A DNA stretch of 34,215 nucleotides from Blastococcus saxobsidens (GTDB lineage Bacteria > Actinomycetota > Actinomycetes > Mycobacteriales > Geodermatophilaceae). Shown here piece by piece: positions 32,891 through 34,215 of the stretch. A program made the position numbers and the translations under genes. Location: positions 1 to 34,215 of the forward strand of contig NZ_JAAGWG010000038.1 in NCBI RefSeq assembly GCF_010682065.1. Direction: 5' to 3'. The notes under the pieces are model-generated. The model saw nothing but the letters and a program-made list of their open reading frames with translations, made no database searches and had not been told where the DNA came from. Numbering within the stretch: position 1 is the first letter of the stretch; each line of letters begins with the position of its first letter.

Positions 32891-32896
32891 TAGTCT
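32891..32896 (+). promoter_or_regulatory. -10 box for a leaderless transcript
   Basis: TAGTCT ends 6 nt before GTG at 32903 and fits the TANNNT consensus. No Shine-Dalgarno precedes the GTG. It would drive the lipoprotein and secreted-protein pair. Confidence 0.5.
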
Positions 32897-32902
32897 CCCG
32901 CT

Positions 32903-33484
32903 GTGCGTGATCGTCGAGGACTGCGTCGAACCGTGGTGGGCCTGCTGATCGGGACGGCCGTGCTGACCGGCTGCTCGGAGAAGCAGGAAGCCAACGAGAG
33001 CCTGCCCACGCCCTCTGCCACCGAGACGACGCCAGACCTCCCTCCCCTCGGCCCCGAGGACATGCCGATGCCGGCCGAGGCTCGCACCCAGGACGCGGCC
33101 GGCGCCGAAGCATTCACGCGGTACTACATCGACCTCATCAACCGGACAACCAACTCCATGGACGCCGAACCGCTGCGGCAGTTCAGCGACGGGTGTCGGG
33201 ACTGCAACCGGATCGCCACCAACACCGAAGAGGCTGCCGCGGCCGGACAGGCATACCGCGACGGTCGGATCGCGATCACCACCGTCGCGCCACCGGTCAT
33301 CGATGGTGGAGTTGCGTCAGTAGCGGTCATCTTCGACCAAGCCCCACTGATAGTCGTCGACGCGTCGGGTAATCGGGTCGAGGATGGTAGTTCCGATGCC
33401 TACACCGGACTGACTGGTGGCATCGGTTTGCGGTGGGATGGTGAACGCGACTCCTGGCTCATCACTGACTTCACCGTCGGATGA
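32903..33484 (+). CDS. DUF6318-type lipoprotein
   Basis: 193 aa from GTG at 32903. An Arg-rich start, hydrophobic stretch and lipobox LTGC (Cys24) mark an exported lipoprotein. A Pro/Glu/Thr linker (about 26-60) leads to a domain with FTRYYIDLINRTTNSMDAEPL and the CRDC pair (Cys98/Cys101), the pattern of actinobacterial DUF6318 proteins, related in fold to nuclear-transport-factor-2-like lipoprotein domains (inference). The function is unknown. Its stop overlaps the next start (ATGA), so the two are an operon. GC in its second half is only about 57%, lower than its surroundings. Confidence 0.82.
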   Translation: MRDRRGLRRTVVGLLIGTAVLTGCSEKQEANESLPTPSATETTPDLPPLGPEDMPMPAEARTQDAAGAEAFTRYYIDLINRTTNSMDAEPLRQFSDGCRDCNRIATNTEEAAAAGQAYRDGRIAITTVAPPVIDGGVASVAVIFDQAPLIVVDASGNRVEDGSSDAYTGLTGGIGLRWDGERDSWLITDFTVG

Positions 33485-34215
33485 GTGCGCTGCGAGGGGC
33501 AGGCCTGCTTGTTCTTGCCGTCCTCATCGGACTCGTTTCGACGCCCTCGGTGGCGTCGGCCGCCGAGTGCGGCGACTTGTTCTGCCCAGAGGTCACCACG
33601 GGACGCGGATCTCTGGCTGCGGCTTACGTAGAGCAGAGAGCGGGCGGATCCGGGATGGCTTCGAATGCGGCCCCGGACAACCATCCTTACACGTACCAGC
33701 TGTCGCACCCTTGCGTAATCGACGACCGGGAGAACGGCGGTTGCCGGGCAAGCGACTTCCGCGAGTGTCCTGCCGCACCTGATCGCGTCGTCGAGGACTT
33801 GGTCCCTGAGTCACGGCGCTTGGCTCTCCCCGACCCGAACCCCGACGACGACGTCGTCGAAACCGTGACGACTGACGGCTACCCCACCTTCGGCGCTCCG
33901 GTGGGGACGCCAGTCGGACCTTGGATCGTCGGGGAGCGCGGATGCATCGACATCACCGCTCTGAATCCTCCGCCGTCGCCCGATGAGGTGTTCCGCTACT
34001 TCCAGACCCTGCCGCTCCCGCAGCTGACCACCCAGCACCAGCCACCCGGCGACGTGCTGACCGGACTGCCGGTCATCTTCTACACCGACTCCCCCACCAC
34101 CCAGACCTTCACCGTCGACATCCGCGGCTTCCAGGTCGCCATCGAAGCCACCGCACAACAGTTCACCTGGCACACCGGCGACACCACCGGCCAGATCACC
34201 AGCACCGACCCCGGG
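33481..34215 (+). CDS. Secreted protein, PKD-like region (partial, runs off window)
   Basis: At least 245 aa, still open at the window edge. ATG at 33481 overlaps the lipoprotein stop by 4 nt. A signal peptide (hydrophobic 7-20, cleavage after SVASA) is followed by a Cys-containing region: Cys30 and Cys35, then further Cys around residues 81, 91 and 98, so disulfides are likely. The visible C-terminal part (LTGLPVIFYTD, then VDIRGFQVAIEATAQQFTW and TSTDPG) resembles actinobacterial secreted proteins annotated with a PKD-like fold. Pairing with a DUF6318 lipoprotein suggests a cell-surface complex. GC changes from about 58% to about 67% within the gene. Confidence 0.8.
   Translation, partial: MSALRGAGLLVLAVLIGLVSTPSVASAAECGDLFCPEVTTGRGSLAAAYVEQRAGGSGMASNAAPDNHPYTYQLSHPCVIDDRENGGCRASDFRECPAAPDRVVEDLVPESRRLALPDPNPDDDVVETVTTDGYPTFGAPVGTPVGPWIVGERGCIDITALNPPPSPDEVFRYFQTLPLPQLTTQHQPPGDVLTGLPVIFYTDSPTTQTFTVDIRGFQVAIEATAQQFTWHTGDTTGQITSTDPG

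Noticed and set aside
1..34215. CRISPR arrays and tRNA or rRNA genes
   Set aside because: No spaced direct repeats, cloverleaf or rRNA-like segments were seen on either strand.

Overview
The window reads as chromosomal DNA from a high-GC actinobacterium, most likely Geodermatophilaceae (Blastococcus, Geodermatophilus or Modestobacter type). The clues are about 70% GC in sampled lines, many GTG starts, start codons placed directly after a TANNNT -10 box (leaderless mRNAs), and actinobacterial families such as DUF4916, DUF6318, DUF4407 and TIGR03086. The genus is inferred, not shown.

Region 1 (about 1-11.4 kb) is a defence island with lower GC, close to 60% in sampled lines. It begins beside the C-terminal remnant of an IS5-type transposase. 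One operon on the minus strand reads, in transcription order: a 77-aa leader ORF with a strong Shine-Dalgarno; a 1087-aa SNF2-type helicase with a PLD-like N-terminal region; a DUF4391 protein; a type III (beta-class) DNA methyltransferase Mod; a type III restriction subunit Res with an intact PD-(D/E)XK site; and a GmrSD-like DUF262/HNH nuclease. Junctions are 4-nt overlaps, a 1-nt overlap, or gaps of 2-8 nt. Mod and Res should form a type III restriction enzyme. The helicase and DUF4391 protein are probable accessory parts, and the GmrSD-like protein adds a second nuclease. This is the most interesting part of the window.

Region 2 (about 11.4-17.8 kb) holds a crotonase-fold protein lacking both classic glutamates, a zinc-ribbon protein of unknown function, and a large TM0106-type RecB-like nuclease/SF1 helicase convergent with it. 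Two gaps (11362-11871 and 17154-17797) have no confident gene.

Region 3 (about 17.8-33 kb) is ordinary high-GC core or accessory genome. It holds small membrane proteins, an old-yellow-enzyme flavin oxidoreductase, an MFS transporter, a duplicated ferredoxin-like-fold protein, a DUF4916 Nudix-like protein, a GGDEF-EAL cyclic-di-GMP protein, a DUF4407 membrane protein, an acidic lipoprotein, a TIGR03086 protein, a DUF1810 protein, a Xi-class GST and an acyl-CoA ligase. Several strong hairpins lie between genes.

Region 4 (32.9 kb to the end) is a two-gene unit for a DUF6318 lipoprotein and a secreted protein that runs off the window. GC drops to about 57-60% across their junction, suggesting more recent acquisition. 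No tRNA, rRNA or CRISPR array was seen.
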